DNA of 33,281 bases. Origin: Nitrosomonas sp. Its GTDB lineage: Bacteria; Pseudomonadota; Gammaproteobacteria; Burkholderiales; Nitrosomonadaceae. Positions 1-7,822 of the stretch are shown here, piece by piece; the stretch's first letter is position 1; each line of letters begins with the position of its first letter. The notes under the pieces were generated by a model. It searched no databases and was not told the origin of the DNA. It saw only the letters and a program-made list of their open reading frames with translations. Both the position numbers and the translations under genes were made by a program. The stretch lies in the NCBI GenBank assembly GCA_021774075.1, contig JAJFJK010000164.1:1-33281 (forward strand), in the 5' to 3' direction.

Positions 1-2
1 CG

Positions 3-71
3 TTCAAATGGCGGCGGCGTGAAGTGAAAGGCAGTCAGATTAAAAATACAATAGCTAACTTACGCAATTAA
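3..71 (+). other. C-terminal end of an unidentified ORF entering from the left edge
   Basis: A frame open from the window edge encodes 22 residues, ends in KGSQIKNTIANLRN and stops at TAA 69-71. It is basic (KWRRR near its start). Homology of the flanking receptor gene to its paralogues begins only at about position 74, so this fragment is foreign to the receptor array. The two genes converge with overlapping stop codons: TAA here at 69-71, and the receptor's TAA on the other strand at 68-70. A transposase or other mobile-element tail is a natural guess for DNA that interrupts a duplicated gene, but 22 residues do not allow a family call. It could also be a chance open frame. Confidence 0.3.
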
Positions 72-340
72 ACACTAGTTGCACCGGATCGGCGAATATC
101 GTCTTGCGTAATAACAAAAACAGCAGCAGCTACTTCAGAGACTTTTTGTGAGCGCCTAGATACTGTGGTTACTTCAATATTCATCAATTCTTCAAGGCTC
201 AAATCAATCAGTGTGTTTGTGTTAACTTGCTCAGCATTGCCATAAACACCAGCTGCGCTGGCAATATTTGAAATACACGCGCTTACCATTACCGCAATTA
301 GGGTCACTAATAATGATTTGCTTATAGAAGGTATCATCAT
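68..340 (-). pseudogene. Truncated TonB-dependent receptor (TBDR-C), N-terminal 90 residues only
   Basis: This is the third copy of the receptor encoded at 3097-5166 and 918-3080. It keeps the signal peptide (MMIPSISKSLLV..., cleavage near SAA), the mature N-terminus with the DLSLEELMNIEV segment, and the start of the plug domain up to RRSGATS. It then runs into unrelated sequence and stops after one more residue. Full-length paralogues have about 690 residues, so the barrel is absent. Its ATG overlaps the stop codon of the upstream YfiR gene (ATGA arrangement), exactly as in the intact YfiR-B/TBDR-B pair, so it was once a normal member of the array. Loss was probably by insertion or deletion at about position 71-74. 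The fragment could still be translated and exported but cannot form a channel. Confidence 0.85.
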
Positions 341-930
341 TGATACACCTCGGTAGCGAGTTGTAGTAATTTTGAACTAATGTTTAATTTGGCACTGTGG
401 GCAGATTCCAGATTTACTTCAAAATTGATTTTGTTTTGGGCCAAATTCATATTGATGATGACCCCTTTTTTTGCTGCCTCCGGACTGTCGGCAATCGTCA
501 GGACAGGTTCTCCCTGCACACTTGCTAAAATATTAGGGAGGTTGTCGATGGCTGATTTAGAGATAAAGAGAGCGTGGCATTCTTTACTCTTCTCAAGACT
601 GGTTAAACGCGATATCTTGATATTATTGTTATCGACAGATTTCGCTTGTAATTTGTCGATTTCCTGGCCGAAATGGTCTTCACCATAAATGCAAATATTT
701 AACGTCTGATCAATATCATCAGGCCACTGGGTAAATGCGATAAAGTTGTAGAGGAAAGCAGCTTTAACTTGATATTCCTCTAGATCATTGGCTACTGCTG
801 CGGATGCTAGCAATTGCATCCCAAGAACAAGCCCTAGAAATTGAACAATCAAACTGTGCCTCAGTCTCATTTTTAACCTGGATAGAACCTTTATAGGGTT
901 TCTAATATCCACTAATTCTAGAAGCGCCAT
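337..930 (-). CDS. YfiR-like (DUF4154) periplasmic protein, copy A
   Basis: The conserved core starts at EEYQVKAAFLYNFIAFTQWP, the typical N-terminal signature of the YfiR/DUF4154 family, and includes LNICIYGED and SKECHALFIS. Two cysteines (80 and 118 in this numbering) match positions where YfiR proteins form a disulphide. The family is exported; in Pseudomonas aeruginosa YfiR is a periplasmic repressor of the diguanylate cyclase YfiN. The start is uncertain. The ATG at 930 has a G-rich stretch upstream and overlaps the receptor gene by 13 bases, but gives a 20-residue extension before the signal peptide. The ATG at 870 gives a standard signal peptide (MRLRHSLIVQFLGLVL..., cleavage near AVA) and 177 residues. 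In copy B the start lies between these two. The gene is followed by the truncated receptor TBDR-C with a 4-base overlap. No YfiN-type cyclase is in the window. Confidence 0.85.
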   Translation of the reverse strand: MALLELVDIRNPIKVLSRLKMRLRHSLIVQFLGLVLGMQLLASAAVANDLEEYQVKAAFLYNFIAFTQWPDDIDQTLNICIYGEDHFGQEIDKLQAKSVDNNNIKISRLTSLEKSKECHALFISKSAIDNLPNILASVQGEPVLTIADSPEAAKKGVIINMNLAQNKINFEVNLESAHSAKLNISSKLLQLATEVYQ

Positions 931-3080
931 GCTGCCCCCACGTAGATGCCTCGGGGTATGTTTGTCGAGAGCGAAGAGATAAAATCAGATACAATTTCTC
1001 TGTGATTCTGGCTAAGCAGATTTTGGCCGACTAGGAATAACTCAACATTTTTGGTTGGTTTGAACGCTAGTCGGGTGTCCATTGTGACGTAGCCGGGAAT
1101 ATTGTAGAGATCTACACTGCTCACATAGCGCAGCCACAGATTGAATTGTATTCTTTCTGACAAATCATAATTTGAGCGAAGTGAAACTTGATGCTGGGGA
1201 CTCACCTTGTCAGCACTGCCCGTCGTTGAATCGATTTGATTAAATGCAAAATCAGAATGCGTATGTATATCTAGATAGCTGTAATTACCCTGAAGACGCC
1301 ATCTATCGTAGGGGCGCCAATCAGCAGACGCCTCTACACCGTAAGTATGCCCGGAGCCTTTATTAGTAAGCACTAATGGCAACACAAGGTGGGGTGGAAA
1401 ACCAGACTGGAAAATTGGAGATCCCGCAGATGGATCTCGTAGTTGGCTATAATCATTGTAAAAAACGGCGATATCAACTGAAGCTTGCGGTGAGAACTGA
1501 TGGCGATATCCTAATTCATATGCTATCAATTTTTCAGAAATAAAATTTGATGAACCCACCGCCTGAGCAAGAATAGGAAGTGGTAGCGAGGTCGATGTCC
1601 CAGGAATTGTACTTAATGTTCGCACATTAAGCCGGCCATCATTCTCAGATCGCGAAGGTGTACGTACGGCACGTGAAACAGACGCCCAAACCGAGTTGTG
1701 TGCATTGGGTGTCCACAATAAACGTGCATTGGGTTGAATTTCCAGGCCTGTGAAGTCATTGTGATCAAGCCGCATACCGAGGGTAAACCGGAGGTGTTCA
1801 GGGATCAAAGTGATTTCATCACGCACGTACATACTTGCAAGGTGATTTGTTTGCTGGCGTGGCCTGAATGATATTAATTCAGAATCAAATACTTTATTGT
1901 GATACAAACGATAGTTAACACCCCAAGTTAAATCGTGATGATCTAATAAAGGGAGGCGGTGTTGGAGATCAATATCAAAGCTTTCAGTACTATAATTGAG
2001 GCCTGTCAATAACCGGTAATCGATTCGATCATAGTAAGTTTGCAGCATAATTGAGGATCTTTCAGAATAGGTTCGGTCCCAGCGTAGACGGATATTGCCA
2101 CCTTCTGTATGTCCTCTTGACGTTTCAGCCTGGATAATAGGTGCGCTGAGCTGGGATTTATCTAGCCTGTCACCAAATGAACTGTAAAAGAGATCGCCCT
2201 GCAACGTAAATTGATCAATCTCGCGAGTATGGTCCAGCCTAAAGCCACCTCTGGCATTATGCCAAGCATCATTAGCGCTTCCTCCCGAAATTGATTTCAT
2301 GTGATCTCTCGTGAAACCTTTTGCATAGAAACGATAGGGGGTACTTTCATTGATTTTTCCGCCGTAGCGCGCGCCAAAAAACCCCTGTTCGAAACTGCCA
2401 CCGCCCGCAGTAAGAAATAATCCTTGTGTCTCAGAAGCCTCCTTAGTGATGATATTGATCACACCATTAACTGCATTCGCGCCCCACACAGCCGCGCTGG
2501 GGCCACGTATCACTTCGATACGGTCGATATCTTCCATCAGCGTGTCAAGTTGTTCCCACTGCACACCTGCAAAAAGTGGATTGTAGACACTGCGGCCATC
2601 CAACAATACCTGCAGCTTGTTGGCAAAGCGGCCATTGAAACCACGTACACTGACCGACCATTTGTCGGTGCCTATGCGCGCAACTTCTACACCCGGCGCC
2701 ATCCTTAAAGATTCTGGAATACTGGTTGCACCGGATCGGCGAATATCGTCTTGCGTAATAACAAAAACAGCAGCAGCTACTTCAGAGACTTTTTGTGAGC
2801 GCCTGGATACTGTGGTTACTTCAATATTCATTAATTCTTCAAGGCTCAGATCAATCAGTGTATTTTTGCTAGCTGATTCAGCATTGCCATAAATACCAGC
2901 TGCGCTGGTAATGTTTGAAACACACACAATTAACATTGCTGCAATTTGGCTAGTTAACAATAATCTGCTTGTAGGAGGTATTTTTATTGATCGTTTCGCC
3001 CGGCAAACCAATCCTGGGAACTGAGCCAGAAAATTACACCTAAGGCTATCCAGTCTACGTAGTTTAGTTAAAGGGCTCAT
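918..3080 (-). CDS. TonB-dependent outer-membrane receptor, copy A (fused to a YfiR 5' remnant)
   Basis: The protein has a plug domain (VFVITQDDIRRSGATSIPESLRMAPG..., IRGPSAAVWGANAVNGVINI) followed by a 22-strand-type barrel region, and ends in WRF with the terminal Phe expected for outer-membrane insertion. It would import a TonB-energised ligand such as a siderophore, haem or cobalamin; the ligand cannot be told. Plug and barrel closely match TBDR-B. The 5' end is abnormal. The positions that encode the start ATG ATA ATG in TBDR-B read ATA AAA ATA here (2979-2987), so both native start codons are gone. The frame is open upstream to an ATG at 3080 that belongs to a YfiR remnant, giving 720 residues with about 31 extra residues before the signal peptide. 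An ATG at 3212 is less likely because it lies 115 bases inside TBDR-B. It may be poorly expressed or poorly exported. Confidence 0.8.
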   Translation of the reverse strand: MSPLTKLRRLDSLRCNFLAQFPGLVCRAKRSIKIPPTSRLLLTSQIAAMLIVCVSNITSAAGIYGNAESASKNTLIDLSLEELMNIEVTTVSRRSQKVSEVAAAVFVITQDDIRRSGATSIPESLRMAPGVEVARIGTDKWSVSVRGFNGRFANKLQVLLDGRSVYNPLFAGVQWEQLDTLMEDIDRIEVIRGPSAAVWGANAVNGVINIITKEASETQGLFLTAGGGSFEQGFFGARYGGKINESTPYRFYAKGFTRDHMKSISGGSANDAWHNARGGFRLDHTREIDQFTLQGDLFYSSFGDRLDKSQLSAPIIQAETSRGHTEGGNIRLRWDRTYSERSSIMLQTYYDRIDYRLLTGLNYSTESFDIDLQHRLPLLDHHDLTWGVNYRLYHNKVFDSELISFRPRQQTNHLASMYVRDEITLIPEHLRFTLGMRLDHNDFTGLEIQPNARLLWTPNAHNSVWASVSRAVRTPSRSENDGRLNVRTLSTIPGTSTSLPLPILAQAVGSSNFISEKLIAYELGYRHQFSPQASVDIAVFYNDYSQLRDPSAGSPIFQSGFPPHLVLPLVLTNKGSGHTYGVEASADWRPYDRWRLQGNYSYLDIHTHSDFAFNQIDSTTGSADKVSPQHQVSLRSNYDLSERIQFNLWLRYVSSVDLYNIPGYVTMDTRLAFKPTKNVELFLVGQNLLSQNHREIVSDFISSLSTNIPRGIYVGAAWRF
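2988..3080 (-). pseudogene. Remnant of a third YfiR-like gene, in frame with TBDR-A
   Basis: In the intact units each receptor is preceded by a YfiR gene. Between TBDR-B and TBDR-A only about 90 bases remain. The first codons (MSPLTKLRRLDSLRCNF) resemble the start of YfiR-B (MSLINNLPRLKTKLRHRL), and the bases around the junction with TBDR-A (GATCAATAA) resemble the YfiR-B end (TATCAATGA). The middle of about 460 bases is missing. An internal deletion of a YfiR gene that left both ends joined in frame to the receptor explains this. The similarity is short and judged by eye. Confidence 0.6.
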
Positions 3081-3096
3081 AATTTCTAATTGCTCT

Positions 3097-5166
3097 CTAG
3101 AAATGCCATTTGGCTCCCGCATAAATACCTCTTGGTATGCGTGTGGGAAGTGTAGGAATAAAATCGGATACAATTTCTCTATGACTCTGGCTAAGCAGAT
3201 TTTGACCAACAAGGAATAGCTCGATATTTTTTGTCGGCTTGAATGCCAGTTTGGTGTCCATTGTGATGTAACCAGGGATGTTGTAGAAATCTACACTACT
3301 CACATAACGCAGCCACAGATTGAATTGCATTCTTTCCGATAAATCAAAGTTTGAGCGAAGTGAAATTTGATGTTGGGGACTCACTTTGTCAGCACCACCT
3401 GTTGTTGGATCAATTTGTTTGAAAGCTGGATTAGAATGGATATGCATATCAAGATAACTGTAATTACCCTGCAGACGCCATCTATCGAAAGGCCGCCAAT
3501 CAGCAGACACCTCAATGCCGTGAATATGCCCAGAAGCTTGGTTAGTAAACCCAGTTGGTAACACTAAATGAGGTGGAGAGGTGGAGCTTAAAAAAGGAAC
3601 CCCGTTAGATAGATCACGTAATTGACTATAGTCATTATAGAAAGCAGCAATATCAACGGATGCCTGTGGCGAGAACTGATGGCGGTATCCTAGTTCATAA
3701 GCTATCAATTTTTCAGAATTGAAGTTTGATGACCCTACTATTTGAGCGAGAATAGGGAATGGGAGTGTCGTTGATGATCCGGGAATTGCGCTTAATGTTC
3801 GTGCATTAAGTGTAAGATCATTCTCAGCCCGTGAAGGTGTGCGTACGGCGCGTGCAACAGACATCCAAACCGAATTCTGTTCATTTGGCGTCCACATTAA
3901 ACGTGCATTGGGTTGGATTTCCAAACCGGTAAAATCATTATGGTCAAACCGTGCACCCAGAGTAAAGCGTAGATATTCAGGTATCAGAGTGATTTCATCA
4001 CGCACAAACAAACTTGCAAGATGATTGGTTTGCTGGCGTGGCCTGAATGAGAATAATTCTGTATCAAACACTTTATTATGATACAAGCGATAATTGGCTC
4101 CCCAGATTAAATCGTGCCTATCAAAAAGAGGAAATCGCTGTTGAAAATCAATGTCAAAACTTTCTGTTTTAAACTGGCTAGACGTTAACAACTTAAAATC
4201 AGTGCGATCATAGTAAGTCTGTAGCATAATTGAAGACTTCTCAGAATAAGTCCGGTCCCAGCGCAGTCGTATATTCCCACCTTTACTATGTCCTCTTGAA
4301 GATTCAATCTGGATAATGGGCGCACTGAGTTGGGATTTGTCCAGCCTGTCACCGATTGAATTATAAAAGAGGTCGCCCTGCAACGTAAAATGATCAATCC
4401 CACGGGCATGATCCAGCCTAAAACCGCCTCTGGCATTGTGCCAGGCATCATTGGCACTTCCTCCCGAGACTGATTGCATATGATCTCTCGAGAAACCTTT
4501 TGCATAGAAACGATAGGGTGTACTGTCATTTATTTTTCCACCATAGCGTGCACCCAAGAAGCCACGTTCGAAGCTACCGCCGCCTGCAGTAAGAAATAAA
4601 CCTTGCGTTTCAGCGGCCTTCTTGGTGATGATATTGATGACGCCATTGACTGCATTCGCGCCCCACCCAGCTGCGCTGGGGCCGCGTATCACTTCGATAC
4701 GTTCTATATCTTCCATCAGTGTGTCTTGTTGTTCCCACTGCACGCCTGAAAAGATTGGGTTATAGACACTACGACCATCCATCAGCACCTGTAGTTTGTT
4801 CGCACTACGGCCATTAAAACCGCGTATACCAATTGCCCATTTGCTAGCATCTATCCGTGACACGACTACACCGGGTGCCATGCGCAAAGCTTCCGGGATA
4901 CTGGTTGCACCGGATCGGCGAATATCGTCTTGCGTAATAACAAAAACAGCAGCGGCCACTTCAGAGATTTTTTGTGAGCGCCTGGATACTGTGGTTACCT
5001 CAATATTCATCAATTCTTCAAGGCTCAGATCAATTAGTGTGTTCGTGCTAACTTGTTCAGCATTGCCATAAATACCTGCTGCGCTGGTACTGTTTGCAAT
5101 GCACAGGCCTACCATTATTGCAATGAGGGTGACTAACAATGATTTACTTATAGAACGCATTATCAT
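3097..5166 (-). CDS. TonB-dependent outer-membrane receptor, copy B (intact)
   Basis: This 689-residue receptor is the only complete copy of the array with a normal start. A signal peptide (MIMRSISKSLLVTLIAIMVGL..., cleavage near TSAA) is followed by a short N-terminal segment with DLSLEELMNIEVTTVSRR, which may hold the TonB box. The plug domain spans roughly residues 55-170 (DDIRRSGATSIPEALR, RIEVIRGPSAAGWGANAVNG), then the beta barrel ends in KWHF. The start ATG overlaps the TGA of YfiR-B (ATGA at 5163-5166), indicating translational coupling. Such receptors move iron chelates, haem, cobalamin or other scarce ligands across the outer membrane using TonB-ExbBD energy. The ligand is not identifiable, and no substrate-specific periplasmic or inner-membrane transporter is adjacent, so a sensing role alongside YfiR is possible. 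Confidence 0.9.
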   Translation of the reverse strand: MIMRSISKSLLVTLIAIMVGLCIANSTSAAGIYGNAEQVSTNTLIDLSLEELMNIEVTTVSRRSQKISEVAAAVFVITQDDIRRSGATSIPEALRMAPGVVVSRIDASKWAIGIRGFNGRSANKLQVLMDGRSVYNPIFSGVQWEQQDTLMEDIERIEVIRGPSAAGWGANAVNGVINIITKKAAETQGLFLTAGGGSFERGFLGARYGGKINDSTPYRFYAKGFSRDHMQSVSGGSANDAWHNARGGFRLDHARGIDHFTLQGDLFYNSIGDRLDKSQLSAPIIQIESSRGHSKGGNIRLRWDRTYSEKSSIMLQTYYDRTDFKLLTSSQFKTESFDIDFQQRFPLFDRHDLIWGANYRLYHNKVFDTELFSFRPRQQTNHLASLFVRDEITLIPEYLRFTLGARFDHNDFTGLEIQPNARLMWTPNEQNSVWMSVARAVRTPSRAENDLTLNARTLSAIPGSSTTLPFPILAQIVGSSNFNSEKLIAYELGYRHQFSPQASVDIAAFYNDYSQLRDLSNGVPFLSSTSPPHLVLPTGFTNQASGHIHGIEVSADWRPFDRWRLQGNYSYLDMHIHSNPAFKQIDPTTGGADKVSPQHQISLRSNFDLSERMQFNLWLRYVSSVDFYNIPGYITMDTKLAFKPTKNIELFLVGQNLLSQSHREIVSDFIPTLPTRIPRGIYAGAKWHF

Positions 5167-5717
5167 TGATACACCTCGGTAGCGAGTTGCAATAATCTTG
5201 AGCTAATGTCTAGTCTGACACTACGTGCAGATTCCAGATTTACTTCAAAATTGATTTTGTTTTGGGTCAGGTTCATATTGATGATGACCCCTTTACTTGC
5301 TGCCTCCGGACTGTCGGCAATCGTCAGAATGGATTCTCCCCGTACACTTGCTAAAATATTAGGAAGGTCATCGATAGCTGATTTAGAGATAAAGAGTACG
5401 TGACATGCTTTACTCTTCTCAAGACTGGTTAAACGTATTACCTTGATGTTATTGTTATCGACAGATTTCGCTTGTAATTTGTCGATTTCCTGGCCGAAAT
5501 AATCTTCTCCATAAATACAAAGATTCAGCGTTTGATCAATGTCGTCAGGCCATTGAGTAAACGCGATAAAGTTGTAAAGGAAAGCAGCTTTAACCTGATA
5601 CTCATTAATATGATTGACTGCAAGCAGTTGTGTACTAAGAACAAGACCTATAAATAGGGTAATGAGACGATGTCTTAGTTTTGTTTTTAGCCTGGGTAGA
5701 TTATTTATCAGACTCAT
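5163..5717 (-). CDS. YfiR-like (DUF4154) periplasmic protein, copy B
   Basis: This 184-residue protein has a long basic n-region followed by a hydrophobic stretch (RLITLFIGLVLSTQLLA), read as a signal peptide, then the YfiR core from NEYQVKAAFLYNFIAFTQWP onward. Cysteines 67 and 105 fit the family disulphide. The copy is nearly the same as copy A over the core. YfiR family members sit in the periplasm and control partner sensors with a CHASE8-type periplasmic domain. Here the nearest such domain is in the hybrid kinase at 9928-12696, three genes upstream on the same strand. The gap of 187 bases to the preceding gene suggests that a separate promoter or read-through from the signalling genes is possible. 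It is coupled to TBDR-B by a 4-base overlap. Confidence 0.88.
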   Translation of the reverse strand: MSLINNLPRLKTKLRHRLITLFIGLVLSTQLLAVNHINEYQVKAAFLYNFIAFTQWPDDIDQTLNLCIYGEDYFGQEIDKLQAKSVDNNNIKVIRLTSLEKSKACHVLFISKSAIDDLPNILASVRGESILTIADSPEAASKGVIINMNLTQNKINFEVNLESARSVRLDISSRLLQLATEVYQ

Positions 5718-5801
5718 AATTTTTACGTGAGCATGTAAGAGATAGCTTCTCTATAATCCAAGGAAAATAAACCCTGTTCGACAAGTATGAATGCAATATT
5801 A

Positions 5802-5817
5802 ATCGCCTCTGGGCGAT
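5802..5817. promoter_or_regulatory. Short perfect hairpin between the signalling genes and the YfiR/TBDR array
   Basis: ATCGCC and GGCGAT form a 6-bp stem around a TCTG loop. It lies in the 187-base gap between the HDOD-REC-GGDEF gene and YfiR-B. It has no T-run on the minus strand, so it is not a clear intrinsic terminator. It might mark a processing site or partial transcription barrier between the two gene blocks. A second short inverted repeat (AGAGA/TCTCT) lies closer to YfiR-B. Confidence 0.3.
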
Positions 5818-5904
5818 ATCTTTCTCGTTATAATTCCGTGAAAAATTATACATATATTGATAAAAGGAGATTTTTTGTTCTGAATTACGGCAAAAATATT
5901 TTTA

Positions 5905-7821
5905 TTAACGGGGGTTACAATTAATAATCTTATTGTCAATTGTTAAGCAGACTTTGTCTCTACCTAAATTTTTGGCTGCATAAAGTGCTTTGTCAGCGGC
6001 ATTTATTAAATGATCTGGGTTTTTGATACTGGCGTTCTTTAAAGCAACACCAATACTGATCGTTACTTTAATAGAAGTTTCATCAATCTTTATTTTTTGT
6101 GTCTTTATCTGTCGGCGAAGTCTTTCTGCAAATAAAGCTGCAGATTTTTTGTCTGTACTTCCACTTGGACAAATGATTAAAAACTCTTCACCACCCATGC
6201 GACAGAACCTGTCACTATTACGAGCGGTAGCCCGAATAGAAACTGCTATTTCTTTAAGCACTTTATCACCGACTGCATGACCATAGGTGTCATTGATTTT
6301 TTTAAAGTAATCAATGTCGATTAGCATAACGGCCATTGGGTCGCCAGACCGTTCAGAGATGCTCCAGGTTTCAGATAATACGTTTATTCCCGCACGTCTA
6401 TTGGGCAGATTCGTAAGCATGTCTGTTAATGCGATATGCTCTAGCTTACGATTAGTTACGGCTAATTCAGCGGCAAAGTGTTTGAGTTGTTCACGGTCGC
6501 GTTCCCATGACTCTTGTAATGTACGATAGTGCCAAGCTGCACGTAATCTGGCACGAAAGGCGCGTAGATTGATCGGTTTTGTCACATAATCATCCACACC
6601 TGCGTCAAATGCTTTAATGATTTCCTCTTCATCTTCAAGGCTGGTAAGCATGATGATATACAAATTCTGACCCCAATCTGTGGCGCGTAAGGATTGCGTT
6701 AATTTAAGTCCATCCATAACCGGCATAATCCAATCAGTCACCACTACATGCGGCAATAATTCCATCGATAAAGACAAGGCTTGTTGGCCGTCACTCGCTG
6801 TATATACTGTGTGACCCAGAATATTGGATAGCAAGCCTTCAACAAGAACAAGGCTAGATGGATCATCTTCTACTAATAACACACGAAGCGAAGATGCTTC
6901 CGCTGCATTTTCCACGCGCGGCGCAGAAACATTCATCATCTTATGAAATGGGGGCAGTTGTGTGGCTGATATCTTGAGCAACTTGCCCCATGATTGCCAT
7001 TCCTGTATGGCATGATCAATTAAGTTGCCAAATGATTCGGTGTCTAAGCTAATTTTTCCGCCAAGTAGTATGAGCCCAGAAATAAGTTTGTTACGTTCTG
7101 ATTCTGAGGCTAAGCCAAAATCGGCTATTTGTTTCGCCAAGTAAAGCAAGTGTACAATTTGATGCGGGCGGGAGCCTTCGGAGAAGGATGACTCAGAAGG
7201 CTTTTCATGATAATAGACAGACTCTACTAGAATTTTGGGAATGCCAAAATTGATCAGCATGGCAGCAGTTAACTCATTGTGATTTGTTTGTAAATACTGT
7301 TTTTCGAGCTCAATCAGAGGCGTATTTGGTGTTTCCTTTTCTATCAGTTCGGAATACTGAGTTGGATAAATTGTGGCTAATGCTAAACAGCCGATACGTG
7401 CCATTAAACTGCAAGCAAATAAATCATCTGACGAACAGACTCGGGTCGATTTACTTAGTTCCTGAATGGCAATCGCCATAAGTAACGAATGTGACCAGAA
7501 TTTTTGGTAATCAAATGCCTTACAAGCGCCCCCTTGATATTGATCTATCAATGAGAATCCCATTGCCAGCCCTTTAACTGTCGTTAAACCAACACGAGAG
7601 ACGGCATCAAATACAGATGATATAGCACGCGTGCCCTGATTTGATGCGTTGGCTCGCTGAATCAACCGTCCTGAAAGCGCCGGGTCAATTTGAATGAGTT
7701 TGGCAATTTCATGGATAGAGATATTTTCTTGTTGACATGCATCCAATAAAGAAAGTGCTACTCCTTTGGGGCTAGGTAGCAACGCGTTAATTTTAAGATG
7801 GTTAATATCAGCTATTTTCAT
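5905..7821 (-). CDS. HDOD-REC-GGDEF response-regulator diguanylate cyclase
   Basis: From ATG 7821 the product has 638 residues. An HDOD domain fills about residues 10-230 (IQIDPALSGRLIQRANAS, FWSHSLLMAIA). A receiver domain follows at about 312-430, with the acidic pair at 319-320, phosphoacceptor Asp363 (VTDWIMPVMDG) and Lys415. A GGDEF domain covers about 460-625, with GGEEF at 543-547 and an intact inhibitory-site RNSD at 534-537, five residues upstream. It should make c-di-GMP from two GTP, controlled by phosphorylation and product feedback. The upstream in-frame ATG at 7893 lies inside the preceding gene; 7821 begins one base after that gene's stop and matches a natural HDOD start. It is the last of three signalling genes in one transcription unit. 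HDOD in front of REC-GGDEF is a less usual order; HDOD may dock partner proteins. Confidence 0.9.
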   Translation of the reverse strand: MKIADINHLKINALLPSPKGVALSLLDACQQENISIHEIAKLIQIDPALSGRLIQRANASNQGTRAISSVFDAVSRVGLTTVKGLAMGFSLIDQYQGGACKAFDYQKFWSHSLLMAIAIQELSKSTRVCSSDDLFACSLMARIGCLALATIYPTQYSELIEKETPNTPLIELEKQYLQTNHNELTAAMLINFGIPKILVESVYYHEKPSESSFSEGSRPHQIVHLLYLAKQIADFGLASESERNKLISGLILLGGKISLDTESFGNLIDHAIQEWQSWGKLLKISATQLPPFHKMMNVSAPRVENAAEASSLRVLLVEDDPSSLVLVEGLLSNILGHTVYTASDGQQALSLSMELLPHVVVTDWIMPVMDGLKLTQSLRATDWGQNLYIIMLTSLEDEEEIIKAFDAGVDDYVTKPINLRAFRARLRAAWHYRTLQESWERDREQLKHFAAELAVTNRKLEHIALTDMLTNLPNRRAGINVLSETWSISERSGDPMAVMLIDIDYFKKINDTYGHAVGDKVLKEIAVSIRATARNSDRFCRMGGEEFLIICPSGSTDKKSAALFAERLRRQIKTQKIKIDETSIKVTISIGVALKNASIKNPDHLINAADKALYAAKNLGRDKVCLTIDNKIINCNPR

Positions 7822-7822
7822 G

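Noticed and set aside
380..688. Long plus-strand frame across the YfiR-A gene, and a similar one across YfiR-B at 5206-5403
   Set aside because: Antisense shadows of conserved exported proteins; the protein sequences look like no known family and the same shadow appears in both paralogues because the real genes are similar.
3081..3212. Extending TBDR-A to the ATG at 3212
   Set aside because: It would overlap the end of TBDR-B by 115 bases in another frame, and the added residues are a frame-shifted reading of that gene's conserved C-terminus.
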